DNA from: Methanobacteriota archaeon | Lineage (GTDB): Archaea > Thermoplasmatota > Thermoplasmata > SG8-5 > JACRNV01 | Reading direction: 5' to 3' | Assembly: GCA_016214785.1 (NCBI GenBank) | Contig: JACRNV010000026.1 | Location: forward strand, 1 to 40,230 | DNA length: 40,230 bases | Part shown: piece by piece, positions 14,830 to 22,858 of the stretch | Layout: the number at the start of each line of letters is the position of its first letter | Position numbering within the stretch: position 1 is the stretch's first letter | Translations under genes and position numbers: made by a program | Notes under the pieces: generated by a model | What the model was told of the DNA's origin: nothing | Database searches by the model: none | Seen by the model: the letters and a program-made list of their open reading frames with translations, nothing else

Positions 14830-14987
14830 GCAATAAGACATTTGTCTGACATAACGTCGGAAAACGACCGAAGATTATATATCTACAGAGCAGTATAACG
14901 GTTCGGGAGCAATAAGACATTTGTCTGACATAACGTCGGAAAACGACCGAAGATTATATATCTACAGAGCAGTATAACGGTTCGGGA
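14830..14987. repeat. exact 79-bp tandem duplication carrying promoter and operator
   Basis: Unit 1 is 14830-14908 and unit 2 is 14909-14987, with no mismatch seen. Each unit carries the operator-like element (14836-14856 and 14915-14935) and a TATA box in GATTATATATC (14873-14883 and 14952-14962). Unit 2's TATA predicts a start near 14983, ~35 bases before the TPR gene's ATG. Unit 1 would supply a second, upstream promoter. Exact identity implies a recent duplication or recent homogenisation. Confidence 0.85.
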
Positions 14988-15018
14988 TGCAATCTAGCAG
15001 TCCGGACAGGTGACAGCA

Positions 15019-18000
15019 ATGGCGTTTCTCGATTCCCTCGTGGACAAGGAAAAGAGGGTCCACGGAAAGGCGTCGAAGCTCCTCGAGAAGGCGAGGAAGT
15101 ACGGCGAGAGCCCGCAGCAGATAGAGCACCTGAGGAAGGCATCGGCCTACCTCCAGGAGAACATGGAGGTCATATCGAAGATGCCGGGGCAGTTCTCCGA
15201 GCTATTCGACAACGTCGGGGCAGGATTCATGGGCTTCAAGCTCTACGACGAGGCAATACACAACATCGAGGCCGCGTTGCGCATCAACCCGCGGAACGTG
15301 CACGCGCTGAACCACCGTGGCGTGGCGGACTACATGCTCGGCCAGTTCGATTCCGCGCTCGCCCGTTTCGAGCAGGCGCTGGCCGTCGACCCGAACAACA
15401 AGGGCGCCTGGACGAACAAGGGGCTCGCCCTTAACAAGAAAGGGATGACCGAGGACGCCATCAAATCGCTGCGGAAGGCGCTCGAAATAGATCCCACCGA
15501 TCTGTATGCCATGGACCGCATATCGGAGATAACGCCCGACGACCCTGCGATATGGTTTATGAGGGGCGACACATTGCTTAAAGCGAACAAGCCCGCCGAT
15601 GCTCTCGCCTCCTTCAACCGGGCGATAGTCATCGATGGCTCCCTGGGCGAGGCCCACGTCGGCGCTGGCATCGCAAGCTCGTCGCTGGCAAAGCTCGACG
15701 ACGCCATCGCATCGTTCGAGAAGGCTCTCTCGATAAGCCGCAAGGACCGCGCCGCCTGGCTCAACAGGGGCTACGCCCTCGAGCGCGTTGAGAGGTGGCT
15801 CGACGCCGGGGACAGCTACGCGGAGGCGCTCAGCATAGATTCAAAGGACTTAGACACGTGGCTCAGGCGCGCGTGGGCGTTGGAAAAAGCGGGCAAGCAC
15901 GAGGCCGCCCTCGAGGCGTGCGACGCCGCGCTCGGCCTCGACGCAAAGAACCCGCACGCACTGAGGATGAAGCGGGCCCTGCTGCTCTCGATGGGCAGGC
16001 ACGACGAGGCCGCAAAGGCCGCCGACGCGGCCATCGCGCTGAACCCGCGCGATGTCGAGGCCCTGAAGGACAAGGGGGCGGCGCTGGCGAAGGCCGGAAG
16101 GTTCGACGAGTCGCTCGCGCCACTGCAGCAGGCGCACGTCATCGCGCCGCAGGACATCTTCGTCATGGAGACGCTGAAGGAATCGCTGAAGGCGCTGAAC
16201 AAGGACGCCGAGGTCGTGGCAGTGGCCGACAGGGTCATTGCCGTCGACAAGAAGAACAGGGGCGCCTACCTGGACAAGGGGACGGCCCTCATGAAGCTCT
16301 CGCGCTTCGAGCAGGCAATCCAGACCTACGACGCATGCCTGGCGCATGCCCCAGACGAGGTCAAGGCACTGCTCGGCAAGCTCGAGGCCCAGAAGCGTCT
16401 CGGCAGGCACGACGGGATACTGGACACCTGCAACCGCATCCTCAAGCTCGACCCGCACCACAGGCTCGCATTGTTCGACAGGGCCATCGCCTTTGTGAAC
16501 CTCGGGAAGCCTGAGGCGGCCGTGGAGGCGTTCGACCAGTACATCGCCCAAGACCCCAAGTCCCACGACGCCCACTATCAGAAGGGGCTGGCGCTGGCGA
16601 AGCTCCTCAAGCACGCGGAGGCCGTGGGCGCGTACGACGACAGCCTCCGGCTCGCGCCGAGCGAGCCGTTGATATGGCTTGCCAAAGGAGACTCGCTCAT
16701 GCGCCTGTCGCGGTTCGAGGAGGCGTACAACTCGTACAAGAAGGGCGTCGCGGCGAAGCACGACGACCCGATGCTCTGGTACGGCATGGGAGTGGCCCTG
16801 GAGGCTATGAGGCGATACGAGGAGGCCGTCGGCAGTTTCGACAAGGCCATCGCGCTCGCGCCCGCCGACAAGAACATCTGGTACAGCAAGGGGACGGCGA
16901 TGATGTGGCTCGAGCACTACAAGGACGCGCTGGCCTGTTTCGACAAGGCCATCCTGCTGGACCCGTCCGACAGGTTCCCCCATCTGAAGAAGGGCGAGCT
17001 GCTGATGAGGCTCAAGGAATACGAGCCGGCGCTCAGGGCATACGACAAGCTGCTCGAGAACAACCACACGGACCTCGGCGGGCTTACTGGCCGCATGGAG
17101 GCGCTGAAGGCTCTGGGCAACGACGTCGAGGTCGTCAAGACTGCCGAGAGGATAGTGCGCGTCGACCCTAAGAACGTGCAGGCCTTCCGCGACAAGTCGT
17201 GGGCTCTCCTGCGGCAAAAGGACCTCGCCGGCTCGCTGAAGGCCATAGACCGCGCCGAGGAGCTCTCGCCGAAGGACATCAACATCCTGTTCGAGAAGCT
17301 GGAGGTCCTGCGCCACCTGCAGAGCTGGGAGCAGGTCGTCCGCGTCTGCGACATGGCCGTCCAGCTCGACCCCAAGTCCAAAATCGCCTGGAAGGAGCGC
17401 GCCCTCGCGCTGGAGCGCATCCACAGGTACGAGGACGCCATCGCCAGCTACGCCAAGGCCGTGCAGCTCGCGCCGCGCGACCAGCACCTGCATCGCGGCA
17501 AGGGATTGCTGCTGGCGCGCCTGGGGAGGCACAAGGAGGCCATTGACGACTTCGATAGAGCCCTGGAAATTGATCCGATGGATGTCCATGCAACTAACAG
17601 CAAGGGCTTGTCTCTATCGGCGATGGACAGGGATGTGGAGGCCATAGGGCTCTTCGACCGCGCCCTCTCCATGCAGCCGAACAACATCGACGCTCTATGC
17701 TACAAGGCGCGCTCCCTTAACAAGCGCGGGAAGCCCGAGGAGGCGCTCGCAGTTTACACCGAAGCCTTGCGCGTCGACCCGAAGAGCGTTGCCGTCATGC
17801 GCGCCAAGGGGCTTACGCTGCTGGACATGAAGCGCTACGAGGACGCCGAGCACGCCCTGCGCGGCGCGCTCGAGACCGCCGGGGACGACCGCCCGACGAT
17901 ACTCGCGCTTGCGACCGTGTACGAAAGGCAGGAGAAGGTCGCCGACGCCAGCTACTGGCTCGACCGCGCCCTGCAGCTCGGCGCCGACAAGGAGACGCTC

Positions 18001-19290
18001 TACCGCAAGGCGCTCATCCAGGAGAAGCTCAAGGACTACAGCGGCGCCCTCCTGCTCATCGACCAGGCCATAGGGAAGGACGAGCACGACAAGGCGCTCT
18101 GGTACACGCGCGGCAACTGCCTCGACAGCATAGGCAACTACGAGGAGGCCGTGCGCAGCTTCGACAGAGCGCTTGCGCTCGATGGCAACGACAAGTTCTT
18201 CTGGAACAGCAAGGGGCTGTCGCTGATGAGGATGGCCAGGTTCGCCGATGCGACGCGCTGCTTCACCAAGGCCCTGTCCATAGACCCTGACTTCAGGCCC
18301 GCCGCCGACGGGATGCGCCTGACGAAGGAGCGCCAGGACATGATGGAGATAGAGAAGCACGCCCGGGCGCTGCTGAAGTACGAGTTCGAGCGCGGCGAGG
18401 CGCCCGACCGCGAGACGGCCTTCCGCGTATGCAACATCCCGTACCAGTACATCGACAACGTCTACGCGCAGATATCGGAGGGCGGCGGTCTGGAGCTCGG
18501 CGCCCTCACCGACCAGGAGCGCAACGCCCTCGAGATCGCGTCGGCAAAAGTCGTCCCGGGCATCCTGGGCTCGACGGCGATGGGGGAGCGCAGGCTGCGC
18601 CTCTGCGACATCGCCGTGCGGTTCCCCGAGTACGAGATCACGTTCGCCAAGCGGCTCCTGGCCTACGTCGCGAAGGTCGATTCCACCAATTTCAAGAACG
18701 TGGCCGCCGGCCCGGAGGCCGAGGGCATGATACGGCGCGCCCTCGACCTGCCGCCGGAGCGCAGGCACGTCGTAGGCATCATGGAGAGCCTCGGCGTCGG
18801 CGTCTACCGTGCGAAGCAGATCCAAGCTGCGCTGACGACATTCAAGCAGCCCGGCTACTCCGCGCCCGAGGCAGAGATCAATTCCCTGCTTGGCCCGCAC
18901 GCGCGCAGGCGCGCGACAATGCCCATGCCATCGTCGCGCGAGCGCGACGAGCCTAGGCCAAGGGAGTTCCAGCGCCCGCCCGAGCGCCCCGGCACGATGA
19001 TGCGCGACCCGGAGCTCGCCGGCAAGCACTGCAGGGACCACGGCAACCTGGCGACGATGAAGCACTTCTGCGGGGCGTACCTCTGCGAGAAATGCATCCG
19101 CGGCATGTCCTACTGCCTGATATGCGGCAACCCGCTGCACGAGACCAAGAAGCGCGAGCGGGAGGAGAGGGAACAGCCGCCGGAGCCCAAGCGCGCCGCC
19201 CGCAAGCCGGAGCCGGAGGCCGAGGAGCCCGATGAGGACGAAGAGAAGGACGACCAGCCGCCGAGGCCCAGGGACTTCACTTCTCTATGA
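15019..19290 (+). CDS. giant TPR-repeat protein with C-terminal zinc module
   Basis: The protein is 1423 residues from ATG 15019, preferred over GTG 15010 because AGGTGA (15008-15013) fits as ribosome site. Residues ~60-1110 are about thirty tetratricopeptide repeats (pattern W/A-x-x-x-G-x-x-L...A-x-x-x-F-x-x-A-L-x-x-D-P). A helical domain spans ~1115-1270 (FRVCNIPYQYIDNVYAQI; RLCDIAVRFPEYEITF; HVVGIMESLGVGVYRAKQI). A cysteine module spans ~1335-1372 with C-x2-H, C-x4-C-x2-C and C-x2-C spacing (CRDHG, CGAYLCEKC, CLICG), B-box-like, followed by a charged Pro/Glu tail. TPR superhelices scaffold protein complexes. There is no signal peptide or membrane segment, so it is cytoplasmic. It is transcribed from the duplicated promoter upstream. 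Its partner proteins are unknown. Confidence 0.85.
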   Translation: MAFLDSLVDKEKRVHGKASKLLEKARKYGESPQQIEHLRKASAYLQENMEVISKMPGQFSELFDNVGAGFMGFKLYDEAIHNIEAALRINPRNVHALNHRGVADYMLGQFDSALARFEQALAVDPNNKGAWTNKGLALNKKGMTEDAIKSLRKALEIDPTDLYAMDRISEITPDDPAIWFMRGDTLLKANKPADALASFNRAIVIDGSLGEAHVGAGIASSSLAKLDDAIASFEKALSISRKDRAAWLNRGYALERVERWLDAGDSYAEALSIDSKDLDTWLRRAWALEKAGKHEAALEACDAALGLDAKNPHALRMKRALLLSMGRHDEAAKAADAAIALNPRDVEALKDKGAALAKAGRFDESLAPLQQAHVIAPQDIFVMETLKESLKALNKDAEVVAVADRVIAVDKKNRGAYLDKGTALMKLSRFEQAIQTYDACLAHAPDEVKALLGKLEAQKRLGRHDGILDTCNRILKLDPHHRLALFDRAIAFVNLGKPEAAVEAFDQYIAQDPKSHDAHYQKGLALAKLLKHAEAVGAYDDSLRLAPSEPLIWLAKGDSLMRLSRFEEAYNSYKKGVAAKHDDPMLWYGMGVALEAMRRYEEAVGSFDKAIALAPADKNIWYSKGTAMMWLEHYKDALACFDKAILLDPSDRFPHLKKGELLMRLKEYEPALRAYDKLLENNHTDLGGLTGRMEALKALGNDVEVVKTAERIVRVDPKNVQAFRDKSWALLRQKDLAGSLKAIDRAEELSPKDINILFEKLEVLRHLQSWEQVVRVCDMAVQLDPKSKIAWKERALALERIHRYEDAIASYAKAVQLAPRDQHLHRGKGLLLARLGRHKEAIDDFDRALEIDPMDVHATNSKGLSLSAMDRDVEAIGLFDRALSMQPNNIDALCYKARSLNKRGKPEEALAVYTEALRVDPKSVAVMRAKGLTLLDMKRYEDAEHALRGALETAGDDRPTILALATVYERQEKVADASYWLDRALQLGADKETLYRKALIQEKLKDYSGALLLIDQAIGKDEHDKALWYTRGNCLDSIGNYEEAVRSFDRALALDGNDKFFWNSKGLSLMRMARFADATRCFTKALSIDPDFRPAADGMRLTKERQDMMEIEKHARALLKYEFERGEAPDRETAFRVCNIPYQYIDNVYAQISEGGGLELGALTDQERNALEIASAKVVPGILGSTAMGERRLRLCDIAVRFPEYEITFAKRLLAYVAKVDSTNFKNVAAGPEAEGMIRRALDLPPERRHVVGIMESLGVGVYRAKQIQAALTTFKQPGYSAPEAEINSLLGPHARRRATMPMPSSRERDEPRPREFQRPPERPGTMMRDPELAGKHCRDHGNLATMKHFCGAYLCEKCIRGMSYCLICGNPLHETKKREREEREQPPEPKRAARKPEPEAEEPDEDEEKDDQPPRPRDFTSL

Positions 19291-19476
19291 TGGCATGTGC
19301 TTTGATATGCGAACGAAGACCTGGCATCCTGGCGCGCGGCACCTTGAACGGTCGAAGCAGCGCTGCCGTAAAGGCGCCCACTATCTTTGCCGTCCGACGC
19401 TGCATCTCAGAGTCGCGCGCGCGCAGACGCATTTATATGGGCGTGCCATTCCTGCAATCGAGCCGCGGGTGACCAA

Positions 19477-21291
19477 TTGCCTGGCATAGTCGTTGCGGCG
19501 CCGTCGTCAGTCGCCTCCGTTTCGGAGATGGCAGCGTCTATAGTCCACAGGGAGTGGCAGCGCGCGTCCTCCGCCGAGGGCTGGGCGGGGATCGGTTGCG
19601 TCGACCTGAAGGAGCCGATGCTCGCCAGACATGGTTCCCAGAAAGTGTTCTGCTACCTTTACGGCAAGCCGTACGAGGCCGGGCTAGACGCCAGTTACAC
19701 GCCGGTCAGCGTGGGGAGGTGCCTCGAAATCTACCGCGAGCGCGGGACCGGGCCATTCAAGCAATTCGACGGCGGCTACCTGTTTGCCGTTTGCGACGAC
19801 GAGAGGAAGGAGGTCGTGGTCATCACGGACAGGTACGGTCTGCATCCGCTATTCTACCGGGAGCGCGCAGGGGGGCTCGTCTTCTCCTCGGAGATAAAGG
19901 CGCTCCTGGGCAAGGGCGAGGTGCCGGAGTTCGACGGCGTGGGGCTCGCGCAGCGCCTCATGTACCACAGCTCGCTCGGGGAGCGCACCCCTTACAAGGG
20001 AATTAGAGCTCTGCCGCCGGCGGCCATGATGCGCTACGACGGTTCGAAGCTTGCGATTGAGAAGTACTGGGATTATCACTACCAGGAAGACGCGAAGGCC
20101 ACGGACGAGCAGCTCATCCAGGAACTGGGCGCTGCCATAACCTCCGCTCTGCGCGACAGGCTCAGGCATTCCACACGCCCTGTCATTCCTCTCAGTGGCG
20201 GCATGGACTCCAGGACCCTCGTGGCTGCCGGCGGGACGACAAAGTTCGGCTGTGTGACATTCGGCCTCCCCGGCTGCGACGAGATTGCCATCGCGAAGGA
20301 GGTGGCCGCGTTCGCGAAGAAGGAGCACCTCGTCATCGAGTACGGCCCGGACGACTTCATACAGTACGCCAGGGACCCGCTGGTGATGACGGATGGCCAG
20401 AACTCGCTCACCCAGTCCTTCGGCGTCCTCGCCTACGAGCGCATCAGGCCCCTCTACGACACATACTTCGAGGCGCTGGCCGCCGACCTCAGCCTCGGCG
20501 GTAGCTACATGACGCGGGGCGTCCTCGGCCAGGGGATACTGACTGCGCGCAACGAGAAGGAGCTCTGCGACGCGATCGACAGCACCCTCAAGGTGTTCTC
20601 TGCCGCCCAGATTCGTGAGATCTTCACCGAGGGTTTCTTCGCGGAGGGCGACCTGGAGAAGGCGCGCTCCGAGCTTGACGAGGCGGTTCTGGAGGGCCGG
20701 GGGATGTCCCTTCCGAATATGGGGGATCGCTTCTTCATGCAGGACTACGTGAGGCGAGCCGTGATACCCGGCTGCGTGGTGAACCGGAACTACCTCTGGG
20801 ACGAGAACCCGACCTACGACCTGCGTTACCTGAAGGCTGTCATGCGCATCCCGCCGGAGAAGCGCGCCAAGCACGCGCTCTACCGCAAGTTCTTCATCAG
20901 GTTCGCGCCCGAGTTCGCGAAGATACGCTACCACAAGACGATGCGACCGGTCACGTCGCCGCTCTTCTTTTGGCAGATCGGATACTTCTACCAAGAGGGG
21001 ATGAACATCCTCCGGCGCATGCTGTTCAGATGGAGCAAGGGCGGCATTGACATGAAGAGCCACCGCTCCTACGTCGACTACGAGCGCTGGTTCCGCGATA
21101 ACAAGGCATGGCGCGCCCTCATCAGGGACCTCCTGCTGAGCGAGAGGACGATGAAGCGCGGCATGTTCAGGAAGGAAGCGATAGAGAAGATGCTGCGCGA
21201 GCACGACCAGGGGAAGGCCGACCACTCGAAGAAGATGGGTCACCTTGCGAGCCTCGAGCTGACTATGAGGATATTCGAGGAACGAAAGTAA
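19477..21291 (+). CDS. asparagine-synthetase-like amidotransferase lacking the N-terminal Cys
   Basis: The protein is 604 residues from TTG 19477, chosen because a TATA box (CATTTATATG, ~19431-19440) and GGGTGACC lie just upstream and because it then begins MPGIVV, aligning with the family start MCGI. In class II glutamine amidotransferases residue 2 is the nucleophilic Cys. Here it is Pro, so glutaminase activity should be absent. The N-terminal Ntn-like fold continues (FKQFDGGYLFAVCDDERKE, DRYGLHPLFYR, LVFSSEIKALLG). The synthetase PP-loop PLSGGMDSRT near 238-247 is intact, so ATP-dependent adenylation of a carboxylate with ammonia or an amine is plausible. Such proteins often act in cofactor, glycan or peptide tailoring rather than asparagine synthesis. 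The substrate is unknown. It converges with the GNAT gene. Confidence 0.8.
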   Translation: MPGIVVAAPSSVASVSEMAASIVHREWQRASSAEGWAGIGCVDLKEPMLARHGSQKVFCYLYGKPYEAGLDASYTPVSVGRCLEIYRERGTGPFKQFDGGYLFAVCDDERKEVVVITDRYGLHPLFYRERAGGLVFSSEIKALLGKGEVPEFDGVGLAQRLMYHSSLGERTPYKGIRALPPAAMMRYDGSKLAIEKYWDYHYQEDAKATDEQLIQELGAAITSALRDRLRHSTRPVIPLSGGMDSRTLVAAGGTTKFGCVTFGLPGCDEIAIAKEVAAFAKKEHLVIEYGPDDFIQYARDPLVMTDGQNSLTQSFGVLAYERIRPLYDTYFEALAADLSLGGSYMTRGVLGQGILTARNEKELCDAIDSTLKVFSAAQIREIFTEGFFAEGDLEKARSELDEAVLEGRGMSLPNMGDRFFMQDYVRRAVIPGCVVNRNYLWDENPTYDLRYLKAVMRIPPEKRAKHALYRKFFIRFAPEFAKIRYHKTMRPVTSPLFFWQIGYFYQEGMNILRRMLFRWSKGGIDMKSHRSYVDYERWFRDNKAWRALIRDLLLSERTMKRGMFRKEAIEKMLREHDQGKADHSKKMGHLASLELTMRIFEERK

Positions 21292-21347
21292 CTTCAAAAC
21301 CAGTTAAACAAATTAATTTCAATGCTCGTCCTTGTAAGGGGTCAACC

Positions 21348-22121
21348 TCACTTGGTGCGCGCTTTTTTCGCCTTCTTCCTCCTCCCAACCAGTGCCCACG
21401 TCGCCTCCCCTACTCTTTTGAATCCTACGCCCTCGCACAATTTCTGGCTCGCCTTGTTTGTTTTGAAGACGTACATCATCGGAGTGTTGCCCCGCGCGAC
21501 TATCTTGTTCACCATCGCCTTCGTGACGAGGGTGGCGTAGCCCTTTCGCCTGTGGCGCGCCATCGTGTGCGCGAACCCCATGTTCGCCGCGCCCCCCGCC
21601 TCCCAGTGCAGGCCGCCCCACGCCCTCAGCTTGCCGCCGACCCTGACGCAGGCGCTCTCGTACTTCCTTATCCTGCTGCGGATGTACGGCTCTGGCTTAT
21701 CGTCGAGGCGCCAGTGCTTGGCAACCAGGGGCGCGTCGCCCGGCTTCAGGCGCGTTAACTTGTCCCAGGGGCCTTTGCCAAAGCCCTTCTTCCTGGTATA
21801 GGTCCAGCAGGGCCACTCGCCCTTGAACTTGTAATGGCTCTTCAGGAGCCGGATTGCCGCAGGCGGTGCGCAGGAGACGAAGAAGCCCTCCTTCGGCAGG
21901 AGGTCGAATGGCAACCTCGCGCGCGCCCATTCCCCGCCGAAGATGACATCTCCACCCTTGAGCTTGATGGCGAGAAATCTTATCCCGTCCGAGTAGCATT
22001 TGAATTTCTCATCATTGTTATAGATGCGGTTGATGAAAGCGGCGTTCGTGAAGGCGTCTCTCTCCAGGGTCTTTCTGAGTGCCTTCATATCCTTGACCGG
22101 CTCAAACGAGCTTCTTGCCAT
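21348..22121 (-). CDS. GNAT-family acetyltransferase-like protein
   Basis: A 257-residue protein. The C-terminal third holds the GNAT core: AHTMARHRRKGYATLVTKA is the acetyl-CoA loop (RRKGYA), followed by strand TPMMYVFKTN and KASQKLCEGVGFKRVGE, the usual closing helix and strand of FR47-like members. The N-terminal ~150 residues form a second, GNAT-like or unrelated domain (SDGIRFLAIKLKGGDVIFG, VSCAPPAAIRLLKSHYKFKG). It ends in a Lys/Arg-rich tail (RRKKAKKARTK). The start overlaps the end of the mptE-like gene by 20 bases, implying co-transcription. Substrate unknown. Confidence 0.75.
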   Translation of the reverse strand: MARSSFEPVKDMKALRKTLERDAFTNAAFINRIYNNDEKFKCYSDGIRFLAIKLKGGDVIFGGEWARARLPFDLLPKEGFFVSCAPPAAIRLLKSHYKFKGEWPCWTYTRKKGFGKGPWDKLTRLKPGDAPLVAKHWRLDDKPEPYIRSRIRKYESACVRVGGKLRAWGGLHWEAGGAANMGFAHTMARHRRKGYATLVTKAMVNKIVARGNTPMMYVFKTNKASQKLCEGVGFKRVGEATWALVGRRKKAKKARTK

Positions 22122-22776
22122 GGTGCATCACCTCCGCTCTTTTCACCATCTTGATGAGCCGCCTCGCCCACGCGAGCTTCCTCAGCTTCCTGGCCGGGTC
22201 CTTGCCGGGCTTGGGCGCGGCGTTCCCGAAGTCGAAGCCGACGAGGAATATGCGCCGCGCGCCCATCTCCTCCGCTAGCAGCACCGCCCTGTCGCCGTCC
22301 GTGAAGCCCCCGAAATTGCGCAATCCGCCGTCGGGTGCGGACTGCGTAGTCCCCATCAATTTTCCCGAAAAGCGCGGAACGTGACGTCGGAGCGCGTCAA
22401 AGTTGTCGCCGTGGGCGTGTATTATGGTGTATGCGCCATACTTGCTTGCAGAAACCTGGTCGTCCACTGCACCGTCCAGGTCCGTAGCCACGATGGTTGG
22501 AACGACTTTTTTCTGCATGAGCACTGTGGTCGCATCATCTGCGGATATTATTGCCGCGCCCGTTGGGATCCCCTCGATGTCGGAGGGCGCGCAAGCCCCT
22601 CCGACGACGTAAACGTCCCTTCCGCATAGGAGAGCGGCGATTTCACCGTCGCTGGCAAGAAGCTTTCCATTCAGAAGCTCCGAGAGCAGCGCCGCCGCCT
22701 TCCTGTCCCCGGTCTCGGAAAACCCGAAGTCCGCGAGTATCCGCTCGTACAGGGCGCGCCATTCTCCGTATTCCAT
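22102..22776 (-). CDS. mptE: 6-hydroxymethylpterin pyrophosphokinase, MptE type (DUF115)
   Basis: A 224-residue protein. Motifs of the archaeal DUF115/MptE family are clear: DVYVVGGACAPSDIEGIP, PTIVATDLDGAVDDQ, IIHAHGDNFDAL, GGFTDGDRAVLLAEEM and IFLVGFDFG. MptE transfers pyrophosphate from ATP to 6-hydroxymethyl-7,8-dihydropterin, a step in methanopterin or folate-type coenzyme synthesis in archaea that lack bacterial FolK. Length is normal. TTAAAATCC on the minus strand (~22799-22809) may be its TATA box. No other pterin genes are nearby. Confidence 0.85.
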   Translation of the reverse strand: MEYGEWRALYERILADFGFSETGDRKAAALLSELLNGKLLASDGEIAALLCGRDVYVVGGACAPSDIEGIPTGAAIISADDATTVLMQKKVVPTIVATDLDGAVDDQVSASKYGAYTIIHAHGDNFDALRRHVPRFSGKLMGTTQSAPDGGLRNFGGFTDGDRAVLLAEEMGARRIFLVGFDFGNAAPKPGKDPARKLRKLAWARRLIKMVKRAEVMHHGKKLV

Positions 22777-22858
22777 GGCGCCGCCGATAGCCTCCCCTGG
22801 ATTTTAACCTTCTCAGGTTGGGGATTTATTTATCTACCACGAGGCGATTTCCAGTGCC

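Noticed and set aside
15850-19140. Minus-strand open frames of 579 and 481 codons under the TPR gene
   Set aside because: Products are Leu/Arg/Val-rich antisense of TPR codons, with no recognisable domain and no promoter.
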